Shown: positions 1 through 9,330 of the stretch, piece by piece
Position numbering within the stretch: the first letter of the stretch is position 1
Layout: the number at the start of each line of letters is the position of its first letter
Source of the DNA: Cuscuta epithymum
Lineage: Eukaryota; Streptophyta; Magnoliopsida; Solanales; Convolvulaceae
DNA: 64,000 nt
Direction: 5' to 3'
Assembly: GCA_945859915.1 (NCBI GenBank)
Contig: CAMAPF010000142.1
Span: forward strand, 926,501 to 990,500
Translations under genes and position numbers: made by a program
The notes under the pieces: generated by a model
Database searches by the model: none
The model's input: only the letters and a program-made list of their open reading frames with translations
What the model was told of the DNA's origin: nothing

Positions 1-242
1 TAATACTAAACTAACGTGCCTAGTGCCTACAGGTGGTTACATGCATGTGTAACTAGTAACATAATGTAATACTAAATGAAAATAAGATAATGTGCATCTT
101 AACTAATTGACCCAAATTAGACTAACACTAATGCAACGACACACACACATCAATGCCGCTACAACATATGCATAATTAATTATCAACCCATGCAAATAAC
201 TAATCTAAAAATCTAGCACTAATAACAAGATTAGTTCCAACA
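1..242 (-). repeat. 3' LTR of element A (partial, window edge)
   Basis: On the minus strand this LTR begins TGTTGGAACTAATC at 242 and runs leftward out of the window. The first 50 bases are repeated at 1256-1304, and the continuation is found again at 5944-6140. These matches define the LTR pair and show exactly where the later insertion split the second copy. Confidence 0.85.
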
Positions 243-272
243 ATCACCTCCCTAATCTTGTTATTACTTATT

Positions 273-464
273 GGGTTTTTTACAAGAATATTACTAAAAT
301 AAAACTTATTTACACAAATATGACTATTCATTACTACAACGTAGTGTGGTAGTAACTTAAGTTCAAAACTTAAATATGAATTACTATGATTTCATTACTA
401 CTCTAGTAACTAGTCATATTATTGTAAACCATCTTTATTTTGGTCATATTTATGTAATTATTTC
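273..464. mobile_element. Mutator-like MITE inside element A
   Basis: A 192-bp AT-rich insertion separates sequence that is contiguous in the sister element at 53090-53130. It is flanked by the 9-bp direct repeat TTACTTATT (264-272 and 465-473), the duplication length of Mutator-like elements. The ends form imperfect terminal inverted repeats of about 30 bp (left GGGTTTTTTACAAGAATATT; the right end reads similarly on the other strand, both ending near CAAAATAAA). It has no coding capacity. Confidence 0.8.
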
Positions 465-472
465 TTACTTAT

Positions 473-868
473 TTATCTCTTGAAGCCCGTTGTCATCGAT
501 CTCGTCGGTGCAACATGTAGACGGACGCCATTGCCATCTTCCCGCGCCGATTTGTCGATGTCGCCGTTGGCCCCGACGAGAGACGCACCTCCTACGCTTT
601 CACCACGAGCGCGCCGTCGTGGCATGCTCGCTGCTGCATGTTCGCCATTGGTGCCGCAACTCGCCACTGACTCGCCTACATGTTTGTCACCGGTGACGCA
701 ACTCGCCGATGACTCGCTTTCATGTTTGCCACCGGTGACGCAACTCGCCGATGACTCACCTCCATGTGTGCCATCGGTGACACAACTCGCCGATGACCCG
801 CTTTCATGGTTGTCTCCGGTGACGCAACTCGCCGGTGACTCACCTTCATGTTGTCGTCGATGCCGCAT
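473..868 (-). CDS. ORF of five 14-residue repeats in element A
   Basis: This is an open frame of about 130 codons inside element A. It encodes tandem 14-residue units of the form SSASCVTGGKHESE, followed by an Arg/Ser-rich tail. The DNA beneath is five 42-bp units at 650-859. A second minus frame (676-1005) is also open and encodes a different 14-residue repeat (SHRRVASPVANMKA). The sister element at 52181-53441 also has five units, but there the SHRRVASP frame carries a stop near 52783. No known gag, protease or polymerase motif is present. The open frame may simply follow from a repeat unit that is a multiple of three; translation is not established. Confidence 0.3.
   Translation of the reverse strand: MRHRRQHEGESPASCVTGDNHESGSSASCVTDGTHGGESSASCVTGGKHESESSASCVTGDKHVGESVASCGTNGEHAAASMPRRRARGESVGGASLVGANGDIDKSAREDGNGVRLHVAPTRSMTTGFKR
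650..859. repeat. 5 x 42-bp tandem repeat, internal to element A
   Basis: Five units of exactly 42 bp begin at 650, 692, 734, 776 and 818. Each opens with GGTGACGCAACTCGCC or a close variant. The sister copy on the other strand (52729-52938) also has exactly five 42-bp units. Confidence 0.9.
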
Positions 869-1038
869 CTTGTCAACGACTCACACATGGACGACGATCT
901 CTTCACCGCAATGGCCTCCGCACCTTGGCCATCACCTCCTTGCTGCCGGTGGCACAACTTACCGGGCAGCCTACCTTTCTCCGTCGTCGTGGCGGTGCTT
1001 GACAATTCAATGATGGAGACTCAGACCTCAACAAACGA

Positions 1039-1053
1039 GGCTCTGATACCAAA
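1039..1053 (-). other. Primer-binding site of element A
   Basis: On the minus strand, TTTGGTATCAGAGCC lies directly inside the LTR boundary at 1054. It is complementary to the 3' end of initiator-methionine tRNA, the usual primer for plant LTR elements. Confidence 0.85.
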
Positions 1054-1304
1054 TGTTGGGAATCCTTTGCTCACGAGGAAGTATTCATATGTAGCTAATG
1101 CTAAGAAAAAAATACACACATAGTTTTCTCTATTTTGTGGTGTTCAAAACTTACTTTGATTCACCCACAATTCTCAATTGATAAACAAAGCAACATACGT
1201 AGAGGTGGTTACAATCCAAAGCCCACTCTCCACTCACCCACTACCACACTACTGATGTAATACTAAACTAACGTGCCTAGTGCCTACAGGTGGTTACATG
1301 CATG
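1054..1304 (-). repeat. 5' LTR of element A, first part (continues at 5944-6140)
   Basis: On the plus strand the LTR starts TGTTGGGAATCC at 1054 and is broken after GCATG at 1304. It resumes at 5944 and ends TTCCAACA at 6140, for a joined length of about 448 bp. This is longer than the 310-343-bp LTRs of the sister element at 52 kb, so the two copies belong to different subfamilies. Confidence 0.85.
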
Positions 1305-1638
1305 TGTAACACCCCGGCCCCGCAGGCCCCGAGGTAGTTACTCTAGACCTCTCTGGACCTCTAGTACTGTCCTCACAAACCACTACAAGTCTTTACCGCG
1401 CACTTGTCCTCACTCATGCGCGCCCTGAGAAACTTCCCAGGGGGTTACCCATCCCAAGAACTCCAAAGTTAAGCGTGCTTGCACGGGAGTAGTCTTGGGA
1501 TGGGTAACCCCCTGGGAAGTTTCTCAGGGCGCGCATGAGTGAGGACAAAGTGCGCGGTAAAGGCTTGTGGTGGTTTGTGAGGACAGTACTGGAGGTCTGG
1601 AGTAACTACCTCGCATCCTGCGGGGTCGGGGTGTTACA
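1305..1638 (+). repeat. 5' LTR of the mosaic element: near-palindrome centred on a 5S-like core
   Basis: The first ~150 bp (TGTAACACCCCGGCCCCGCA onward) are the reverse complement of the last ~150 bp (ending CGGGGTCGGGGTGTTACA), with few mismatches. The ~35-bp unpaired centre, about 1455-1489, contains AACTCCAAAGTTAAGCGTGC, which matches the internal promoter region of plant 5S rRNA genes. The 3' LTR at 5669-5938 has the same right half but an ordinary, non-inverted left half. The palindrome therefore arose by inverted duplication of the right half. A transcript would fold into a long hairpin. Confidence 0.85.
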
Positions 1639-2326
1639 ATTGGTATCAGAGCCTAAGGTTATTTTCTGGGGATTTTTCACAATTTTTTTCAAAAAGTTTT
1701 CCAAACAATTGTTCAAAACAAATTTTTCTAGGAAAAGAATATGACTAGGAAAAGACCTCTTAGGAACGTGGTGAGGATGTGAGACTTTTACGAAATTGAT
1801 CAGTATGATCGAACTGTGGAAATTCATGGGGTTATTTGCTTATGTGAAATGTGTGGGGTATGATGGCATCTTTCAATGCTTATATGTGATAGCATTTGGT
1901 TATGGATTTGGTGAAGGACTTATATATGCTTAAGGTAGCTAATTAGAGACCTTACGAATGCCTTAGTATTTAGGAGACTCGAGAATAGAAGTTATGTGAC
2001 CAAGATGGCCGGTGAAAAAAAAATGCCTTAAGGGTTAATCGTTCAATCAAGAACGCCACTTGAGAGACGTGATAGGATGATGTGCACAAATGGTATCAAG
2101 AGGTAATATTATAGTAATGTTCTAGTTACGGGGACGTAACCCTATTTAAGTGGGGTAGAATGTAACACTTAGTAATTTGATACAGTTAAATTTGGATCTT
2201 GGTCTATGCTTCGGGGACGAAGCATTCTTTTAAGGAGGACAGATTGTGACACCTTGAAAAAAAAAATGAAAATAAATAATTTAGCTTATGCTTCGGGGAC
2301 GAAGCATTCTTTTAAGAAGGGTAGAA
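1639..2326 (+). other. PBS and gypsy-like internal remnant with three stacked polypurine/LTR-start junctions
   Basis: The initiator-Met tRNA PBS TGGTATCAGAGC lies at 1641-1652. No coding frame of note follows. Between 2128 and 2340 three similar segments occur in series. Each has a GGGGACG(A/T)A stretch, then TTTAAG and a purine run, then TGT(A/G)ACA: near 2161 (TGTAACACTTAG), 2246 (TGTGACACCTTG) and 2327 (TGTGACATCTC). Such a segment normally occurs once, where the end of a chromovirus gypsy element meets its 3' LTR. Confidence 0.6.
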
Positions 2327-5300
2327 TGTGACATCTCAAAAATTTAAATAAAATAATCTTGTTGATCAGATAAAATGTTATGATATTTTGTGACATTTTT
2401 AGTTAGATAACATTTCTGGTAATAGAAGTAACATTTTTTTTATGATAATCATATGAGATAAAAGTGACAATTACTATTAGAAAAATATGTGTGTAAATTA
2501 CACAAATAATACTCCGATCCGTAATATACACATACTATTAATACGTAACTTTATACGTAGTAATACGTAGTAATAAGCTACAGTAAAAAGAGTTAACTAA
2601 ATAACTACAAAGTTACCTACATATATACGTATATAATAATATATATTATTAATAATAATAATAGTATACGAAGTATATTAACCAAGGAACGTATGATATC
2701 AGGACTTCATAAGAAGGAAGTATGCGGAGAAATTGCGATGTATCGGACCTTAATAATGCAAAGGATACATTAACATAATAACAAAACTAAATCTGCGTAC
2801 AATTCAATCGGGTGAGACCAAGAAATATCAATCCGTTTACAACTCCAATGCTTAAAACCGATCGGATGAGCTCAAAAGAAACCCTAAGTATGCCTTAAGA
2901 ACTGTATAATATAAATACTAGCCTCAACCTTCACTTCCCTTCACCCAGAGCAAAGCTCGATCAACATATATATATTCATGAATACGTATATATATATATA
3001 TAATAGTATATATATATATGTGTGTACACAAATTTCAACCCGTCGTTTTAGCCATAACCGAGCCCTTAAAACACCTCTGAGATCTTCCCCTGCTTGAGAG
3101 GAGTCCAACGGAAGAAGAATCATTGAAAACGATCGTGAAACGACGGAGAACGGGCTTGCCAGAATTCCGCCGGGCTAACCGTAAAAACGGAAAACGGAGA
3201 AGACGGAGGAGCTGCCGCTGCCGCCAACCCATCACTGACCTTCGCCGTCCCCAAACGAGTCTTTTACCACCACCGTATCACGAATCCGTCGAGGTAACCT
3301 CCCTTTCCCCCTGCCCTGCGTAGCTCATTCCATCGAGGAAGAAGAACAGTACTCTCTTGAGTCTCTTCTTAAAAAAAAAAAAACATTGTTGGGCTGTTGT
3401 TTAAGTTTGGGCCGAACCTCCTAAGTAATAATAATAATAATCTGCAAAATTATTAATAAAATCTGGAATGAAATTAGTAATAATGATATTGGCTTGTTTG
3501 ATTGATAGTAATCACTTAGATAAGTTTGTTAATTGTTAGTTATCATAATCACATAATGATAAATGATGAAATGAATTGTTGGTTAATTAATATTATATTA
3601 AAATAATAAGTCATTTTGATGTAGTACCATAATTAGTTTAAATAAAATTGGATGGATATTATTTTCACTAATTATTGGATTAATTGAAGTAGGTTAATAA
3701 AATTAAATTACGGACTCGAAAAATATTAAGTGTTTGAGTAATTAATAAAATCAGAATACATTAATAACGATTAGTTAGTTTAAATAATTGTTATAATATT
3801 CGGATTTTTGTTTTATATAATTATTGGGTAAATACTATAGGTGTTAATAATATTAAAGGAATTGTGACGAACTGAGATTAGTTAATTAATAGCTTTTATT
3901 ATCGGACTAGATTAAAATTGATAAAGGATTATTGAATTAATTACCGAATTTAATTAAGATAGTCATTAAGTATTAAAATATTAGTAATAATCTATATGTT
4001 TATAATTCGTATATCTTAATAATATATAATTAATTATTTGGATGTATTATAAGAAGAGTAAATTAATGTTGATTAATATAAACTAAAGAAATTGTGAAAT
4101 TTGGATATGTAATTGAAATATAATTCGAAAAGTATAACATGATCATTAGTGATTAAAAAATTATTGGCAGAATTCAGATAGTAACAAAGTAATGGATTAA
4201 TAAAAGTGATTAATGAATGGATAAGCTAAGTTTGAATAATTAATTAGTTAATTATATTAATAAATTTGAATAATAAAATAAAAGGTGATAATCGGACAAG
4301 TTATTAAAAATAGAATAAGTGACTAATTATATCATCTTAATTAAAAAGGTGAATACTTAGAGACCGGAATAGAAGAGGAGAACTAGGGGCGTCAGGACCT
4401 ACGGTAAGTTTCTCTGCCGATCCAAAATTGTTTTCTCGTATTATATGCTTATTATGCATTATGTGATTAAGTGTGAATTTTGAATTATGTGTATGTGATT
4501 TTGAGGAGATATTAGATCTATGGTATTTGAGAAGTGCAAATGAAGTACTTTTGGGTATTAAGTATTTTTAAATATCTTTGAGACTATTTAGAGAGATTGA
4601 GAAATATATTTTGGAAGTATATCTAAAGTCAAGATAAAATTTACGTTTTCATAAGAAGTGAGCACCCGGGAGAAATCCGTGGTGTCGGTTTTCCACATCC
4701 GGATAAATGTGGAGGGTGATTAGGGCTGCTACTATTAAGAAGTACAATTTGAGTTTTAAGTGACATTTGGGTCTATGATCCCTTTTAAGAAGAAGTTATA
4801 ATAGTAGTAGTCCCTAATCATTCAAGAATTTTAAAGGTGGGGTAGTTGGTAGACTGAGTCCTGATTACTCGTGACGACTTACTACTCGGAGGGCTTGGAA
4901 TCCCTTTTAGGGGGTGTGCACACTTAAGGTAGTCATTTCGTTTCCGCAAGAGCAGTTGTGGTACCGGCACTTGTTCGGGGTGGCCGTCCGTAACCACGGT
5001 CCACCGGGCTCAGTCGAAAGGTTGAGCACCGCCCTTCTAAATTACTAGAAAGTTAGAGAAGAAGTGATTTTTGAGATGATCAAAGAAGAAGAGAATTTTT
5101 ATGGAGTGTGTTATTTTTATATAGTATTATATAAAAACTTATTTTTGCCAAACCTGATTATTTTACGGGGTTGGGTAGTACTTACTTAGCTCTAAAGCTA
5201 ATTTTTGTTTTCTTTCTTTGTTTTGTTTCTGCACGATATTTGTGCAGGTGATGATGGTTATGTTGATTGCTGAATGCATGCGCCTGAGAGCGAGTTAGAA

Positions 5301-5521
5301 GTTTCCTTAGTCAAATTTAGTCTTGAAATAAACATTTATTTATTTAGTTTTATTGTTTTGTTTTAGTTGCCTGTGCATCCGGTTGAAAGATGACCGGATG
5401 TGGCGGTAACACCCATTTTCCTTTTCAAACTTCCGCTGTATTTCTTCAACATTATGATGAATGAATAAAGAATTTCCTTTAAATTATCAAAGTTTTGGGT
5501 GGGAAATTTGGGGGTGTTACA
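2327..5521 (+). repeat. Long (3.2 kb) gypsy-type LTR inside the mosaic
   Basis: It starts TGTGACATCTC after a purine tract and ends GGGTGTTACA. A primer-binding site TGGTATCAGAGC follows at 5525-5536. A TATA-like TATAATATAAATA near 2907 is a plausible promoter. Its position (PPT before, PBS after) is that of an LTR shared by two elements in tandem. No 5-bp duplication flanks it (TAGAA before, AATTG after), which argues against a simple solo-LTR insertion. Size and end sequences suggest a Tekay/Del-type chromovirus, but that assignment is tentative. No ORF of note lies inside. Confidence 0.65.
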
Positions 5522-5524
5522 AAT

Positions 5525-5668
5525 TGGTATCAGAGCAACCCCGCGACAGTGTGATGACCCGTTGGATATCAGGCGGGCACTTAGCGGGGGAAGATTCTGG
5601 GATTTGATTGAGATTTGAGATTGGTTTAAGGGCGCAACGAGGACGTTGCGATCCTAAGTGGGGGTGAA
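5525..5668 (+). other. Second PBS and 3' purine tract of the mosaic
   Basis: The site TGGTATCAGAGC (5525-5536) is followed by only about 130 bp and then the purine-rich AAGTGGGGGTGAA that primes the 3' LTR at 5669. This is a minimal TRIM-like internal region without coding capacity. Confidence 0.7.
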
Positions 5669-5938
5669 TGTAACACTTGAGATTTAATTTAAACGGATTA
5701 ATAGTACTACTCATACCAACAGAGGTGCATCTCCTTTTAAGGGAACTCATCACCCAAGAACTCCAAAGTTAAGCGTGCTCGCACGGGAGTAGTCTTGGGA
5801 TGGGTAACCCCCTGGGAAGTTTCTCAGGGCGTGCATGAGTGAGGACAAAGTGCGCGGTAAAGGCTTGTGGTGGTTTGTGAGGACAGTACTGGAGGTCTGG
5901 AGTAACTACCTCGCATCCTGCGGGGTCGGGGTGTTACA
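5669..5938 (+). repeat. 3' LTR with 5S rRNA-like domain (Cassandra type)
   Basis: The 270-bp LTR runs from TGTAACACTTG to GGTGTTACA. The part at about 5709-5846 follows plant 5S rRNA order: CATACCA near the 5' side, AACTCCAAAGTTAAGCGTGC (A-box region), AGTAGTCTTGGGATGGGTAACC and CCTGGGAAGT (C-box region). The internal RNA polymerase III boxes look largely kept, as in described Cassandra LTRs. The match is diverged from a real 5S gene and there is no tandem 5S array, so this is not a functional 5S rRNA gene. Confidence 0.85.
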
Positions 5939-5943
5939 GCATG

Positions 5944-6140
5944 TGTAACTAGTAACATAATGTAATACTAAATGAAAATAAGATAATGTGCATCTTAACT
6001 AATTGACCCAAATTAGACTAACACTAATGCAACGACACACACATCAGTGCCGCTACAACATATGCATAATTAATTATCAACCCATGCAAATAATTAATCT
6101 AAAAATCTAGCACGTACTAATAACAAGATTAGTTCCAACA
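5944..6140 (-). repeat. 5' LTR of element A, second part
   Basis: It continues the LTR broken at 1304. The sequence resumes GTGTAACTAGTAACATAATG exactly as at 45-64, after the GCATG duplication, and ends TTAGTTCCAACA at 6140. Confidence 0.85.
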
Positions 6141-6464
6141 AAATTAAACACATCCAAAATATAAGAGAATGAAGCTAGCCTAGCATTGGATGGATGGTTG
6201 AATGGGTTACTGCTATACATACATACGATCTCTAGACCAGCCCGGCCGGCCATGCATGCATGCATGCACCTTAATTAATAATTATGCATTCGCCCACCTA
6301 CTTAGCTTTAATCTGTGCGCGCAATAATTAAGTGCCATTAAATGTTTTATTGTTTCATTTGAATTGCTATATATGTACTACGAGTAATCAATCGAATTCG
6401 ATCCTCACATCGATCGCTCAAAATAATAAGTACTTCTAGCTAGCTATCTATACGTATATATGTT

Positions 6465-6614
6465 ATGTATACGAAGAAGATGAGGTGCGAGATTATAAGG
6501 ATTTGGGTGATGATGATGTGGCTGGCAGGCCTGCAGCAGCAGCCGGGGGTGAAGGGACAAGCAGACAGCGGCGGCGGCAGCATATACATACATGTGCTGG
6601 GGAGGATGCTATAA
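6465..6614 (+). CDS. Possible small peptide ORF (49 aa), unrecognised
   Basis: ATG at 6465 opens 49 codons ending TAA at 6612-6614. Residues 8-20 are hydrophobic (IIRIWVMMMWLAG), preceded by basic residues, then a Gln/Gly-rich middle and the C-terminal end VLGRML. This looks like a signal-peptide arrangement, but no known peptide family was recognised. It lies in the only stretch between element A and the copia insertion that resembles unique DNA. The copia element at 6653 inserted 38 bp downstream of the stop. It could be chance; an exon of a larger transcript is equally possible. Confidence 0.2.
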   Translation: MYTKKMRCEIIRIWVMMMWLAGLQQQPGVKGQADSGGGSIYIHVLGRML

Positions 6615-6652
6615 CGTACACCGCCTAGCTGCTTTCTCCTCGCCCACCACCC

Positions 6653-6999
6653 TATTAAATAGTGATGCATTTATCTAGAATATTCTATGTAGTTAAAGCT
6701 AGAAATGTTCTAGAGAGTTAATGGAAATAATGTTCTAGAGAATTCTTAAGTAGAGTCTAGAGTTATTAGAAGTAGAATAATCTAGATTCCTAGCATTTAA
6801 TAAGGATCTAGAATGATCCTCTAGCACCTATAAATATGATCCATTGTACTCATTTGCAAACCAAGCAAACCAAGAAACATCAATACAATATATCTTTTCT
6901 AGAGACAAGAGCTCTACTCTAAAACACCTCCCCTACACTACACCTCACTAAAATCACTTAACATATTCATATACCAACAACCTCTTCTATTTTCTAACA
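6653..6999 (+). repeat. 5' LTR of the copia element
   Basis: This 347-bp LTR reads TATTAAATAG...TTTTCTAACA. A TATA box (CTATAAATATG) lies near 6829. Upstream of it, six TCTAGA palindromes occur between about 6674 and 6811. One perfect AGAATATTCT, which fits the heat-shock-element core GAAnnTTC, lies at about 6677-6686. The primer-binding site TGGTATCAGAGC follows at 7002. Confidence 0.9.
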
Positions 7000-7036
7000 A
7001 GTGGTATCAGAGCCTGTTCGATCACAAGCGGGCGTT

Positions 7037-9330
7037 ATGGCGACATCAAGCTTCTCGGTATCGACTCCGATGTTCAACGGAGAAAGCTACGACTATTGGA
7101 GTGTCCGTAGGAAGACTTGCCTAGAATCACATGATCTTTGGGATATTGTTGAAGAAGGAATCATCACTCCGGAAAAAGGAAGCGACAACGCATCAACTTC
7201 CGAGGTATGTAAGAAACAAAAGCAGCAAAATGCTAGAGCTCTGTATCTTCTTCAACAATCCGTTAGTGATACCATTTTCCCGAGAATAATTCGTGCTACT
7301 ACGGCAAAAGAAGCTTGGGATATTCTTAAGGAGGAATTTCAAGGAAATGAGAAAGTTAGAACTATTAAATTACAAAGTTTAAGAAGAGAGTTCGAAAATT
7401 TGAAGATGAGAGATTCTGAAATGGCATAAGATTATTTCTTTCGGGTTATACATATAGTCAACGAAATGAGAACTCTTGGAGAAAACATAACCGACGAGAA
7501 AATAATCCAAAAGGTCTTAATCAGTCTCCCTGAAAAATATGATCCAGTAGTTTCGGCTATTGAGGAGTCAAAGGATTTATCAAAAATGTCCATCACTGAA
7601 TTAATGGGGTCGTTAGAAGCACGTGAGCACAAGCTGAATAGACGACATGAAAGTTCATTAGAAAGTGCCTTCCAGTCTAAGCTCAACATTAAAAGGAATG
7701 ACTCAAGAAGTGGTGGAAACTTTAAACCTCATAAAGATGGGAATTCTATCCACAAGGAGAGGAAGACAAACTTTCCACCATGCAAAATATGCAAGAAGAC
7801 TAATCACTTAGAAAAAGATTGCTACCATCGAGGAAAGCCACAATGCAGAAACTGCAAGAGGTTCGGGCATGAAGAAAAAGACTCCAGAGATAGAAGAAAT
7901 TACCAGGCCAACTATTCTGAAGATTTTAAGGAGAAGGAATACATGTTATATGCATGTCACTTAGCAATGGAAGCAAAAGAAGAAGAGTGGTACATCGATA
8001 GTGGGTGCAGCAATCACATGACATCCAACGAAACCATCTTCCATGAGTTAGACACTTCTATCAAGACAAAGGTCAAGATGGGCAATGGCGAATTGGTGGA
8101 GGCAAAAGGGAAAGGTACCATTGTCATAGATACAAAGAAAGGTACGCGCTATATTAGAAATGTTCTCCTAGTGCCACGCCTTGCACAAAATCTACTAAGT
8201 GTTGGCCAAATGATGGAAAGTGGATATGCCCTACATTTTGAGAATAATTCTTGTCGAATTTATGACAAGAAAAATAACCAAGAAATTGCTGAAGTGAAAA
8301 TGGGAAATAATAGAAACTTTCCCATTCAATGGCAATACCCACAAAAGGCAATGGTAGCTCAACTGAGTGATACAAGTCTGTGGCATCGAAGATTTGGGCA
8401 CTTCAATCTCAATGCCTTGAGATTACTACATCAAAAGAATATGATGAGAGACATGCCTCTACTGGATGAAAAAGAAGGAGTATGTGAAGGATGTATGATT
8501 GGGAAGCAGCACAGGCAACCATTTCCAACAGAGAAGACATGCAGAGCCAAACAGATACTAAAGCTTGTCCACACCGATGTCTGCGGTCCAATGCGCACAC
8601 CTTCAGTTTCCAAGAACAGGTACTTCATACTTTCATCGATGATTACTCAAGGATGACATGGGTGTATTTCTTCCAAGAAAAATCCGAAGTTTTTAGAATA
8701 TTCAAGAGATTCAAGAACCTCGTGGAGAAACAAAGTGGTCATCAAATCAAGAAGTTGAGAAGCGATCGAGATACCGAATATAACTCAAAAGAATTTGATC
8801 AGTTCTGTGAAGATGAAGGCATGGAGCATCAACTAACAGTAGCATACACTCCACAACAAAATGGGGTATCCGAAAGGAAGAATCGCACAGTCATGGAGAT
8901 GGCAAGATCCATGCTAGCTGAGAAAGGAATGCCTAAAATGTTCTGGGCGGAAGCAGTGTATACTTCAGTCTACCTACTCAATCGATGTCCAACTAAGGCG
9001 GTTTTAAACAAAACACCTATTGAGGCATGGTCAGGACAAAAGCCTTCAGCCAAACATTTGAAGGTCTTCGGAAGCATATGCTACATTCATGTTCCCTCTG
9101 TTAAAAGGCACAAATTAGAAGACAAGACAGAGAAGGGAATCTTCCTCGGTTACAGCTCCAAATCCAAGGGATATCGAATCTATAATCTCGAGACTAAGAA
9201 ACTGGTGACAAGTCGAGATGTGGAGTTTGATGAGCAAGCCTCTTGGAATTGGGAGACGGAAAGAGTTGAAAGAAAGATACCTACTACCCAACTAGAGGAA
9301 ATCCCAGAAGAAAAAGATCACGATCAACAG
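7037..9330 (+). pseudogene. copia gag, protease and integrase (interrupted)
   Basis: Translation should begin at ATG 7037 (MATSSFSVSTPMFNGESYDY). The gag shell domain is cut by an in-frame TAA at 7427-7429 and resumes in the same frame. A CX2CX4HX4C zinc knuckle (CKICKKTNHLEKDC) lies at about 7781-7820; a second, weaker knuckle has lost its last Cys. The aspartic protease has its IDSG motif (WYIDSGCSNHM) near 7990-8020. The integrase zinc region has the His pair (LWHRRFGH) and Cys pair (CEGC). The first catalytic Asp (HTDVCGP) precedes a one-base frameshift near 8620-8632. The second Asp (LRSDRDTEY) and the Glu (GVSERKNR) follow in the new frame. Normally this is one polyprotein; here it cannot be made intact. 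Confidence 0.92.

Larger units (their letters stand above)
1305..5938 (+). mobile_element. Mosaic retroelement with 5S-containing (Cassandra-type) outer LTRs
   Basis: The outer ends are TGTAACACC (1305) and GGTGTTACA (5938), flanked by a perfect target duplication GCATG (1300-1304 and 5939-5943). It therefore behaves as one integrated unit inside the LTR of element A. The outer LTRs (1305-1638 and 5669-5938) share a segment resembling plant 5S rRNA, the hallmark of Cassandra TRIM elements. Known Cassandra elements are under about 1 kb, but this one is 4.6 kb. The extra length is a 3.2-kb third LTR (2327-5521) preceded by purine-tract junctions and followed by its own primer-binding site, plus about 690 bp of gypsy-like 3'-end sequence. 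There is no intact coding region. The order LTR-PBS-remnant-PPT-long LTR-PBS-short spacer-PPT-LTR suggests recombination between two kinds of element. Confidence 0.75.
1..6140 (-). mobile_element. Element A: non-autonomous LTR retrotransposon, minus strand, split by a nested insertion
   Basis: This is a short TRIM-like LTR element read on the minus strand. The sequence shows two LTR copies (1-242, cut by the window edge, and 1054-1304 plus 5944-6140). Between them lie a minus-strand primer-binding site complementary to initiator-methionine tRNA (TGGTATCAGAGC type, 1039-1053) and a purine tract next to 242. The internal part is about 0.8 kb and has no reverse transcriptase, protease or integrase, so movement would need enzymes supplied in trans. 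A second, plus-strand copy lies at 52181-53441 and shares LTR ends, PBS and the internal 42-bp repeats. The right LTR is interrupted at 1305-5938 by a different retroelement with a perfect 5-bp duplication. The element's own target duplication cannot be checked because its left end lies outside the window. Confidence 0.85.

Noticed and set aside
480..1013. Plus-strand 177-codon ORF
   Set aside because: It is antisense to the repeat array of element A and is open only because the repeat unit is 42 bp.
1430..1540. A 5S rRNA gene
   Set aside because: The match to 5S rRNA lies inside an LTR with TGT...ACA ends, PBS and target duplication, has substitutions, and is not in a tandem array. It is the Cassandra-type 5S-like domain.
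2327..5521. Simple solo-LTR insertion inside the mosaic
   Set aside because: The 5-mers on either side do not match (TAGAA and AATTG), and a purine tract precedes while a PBS follows, so it is a junction LTR.
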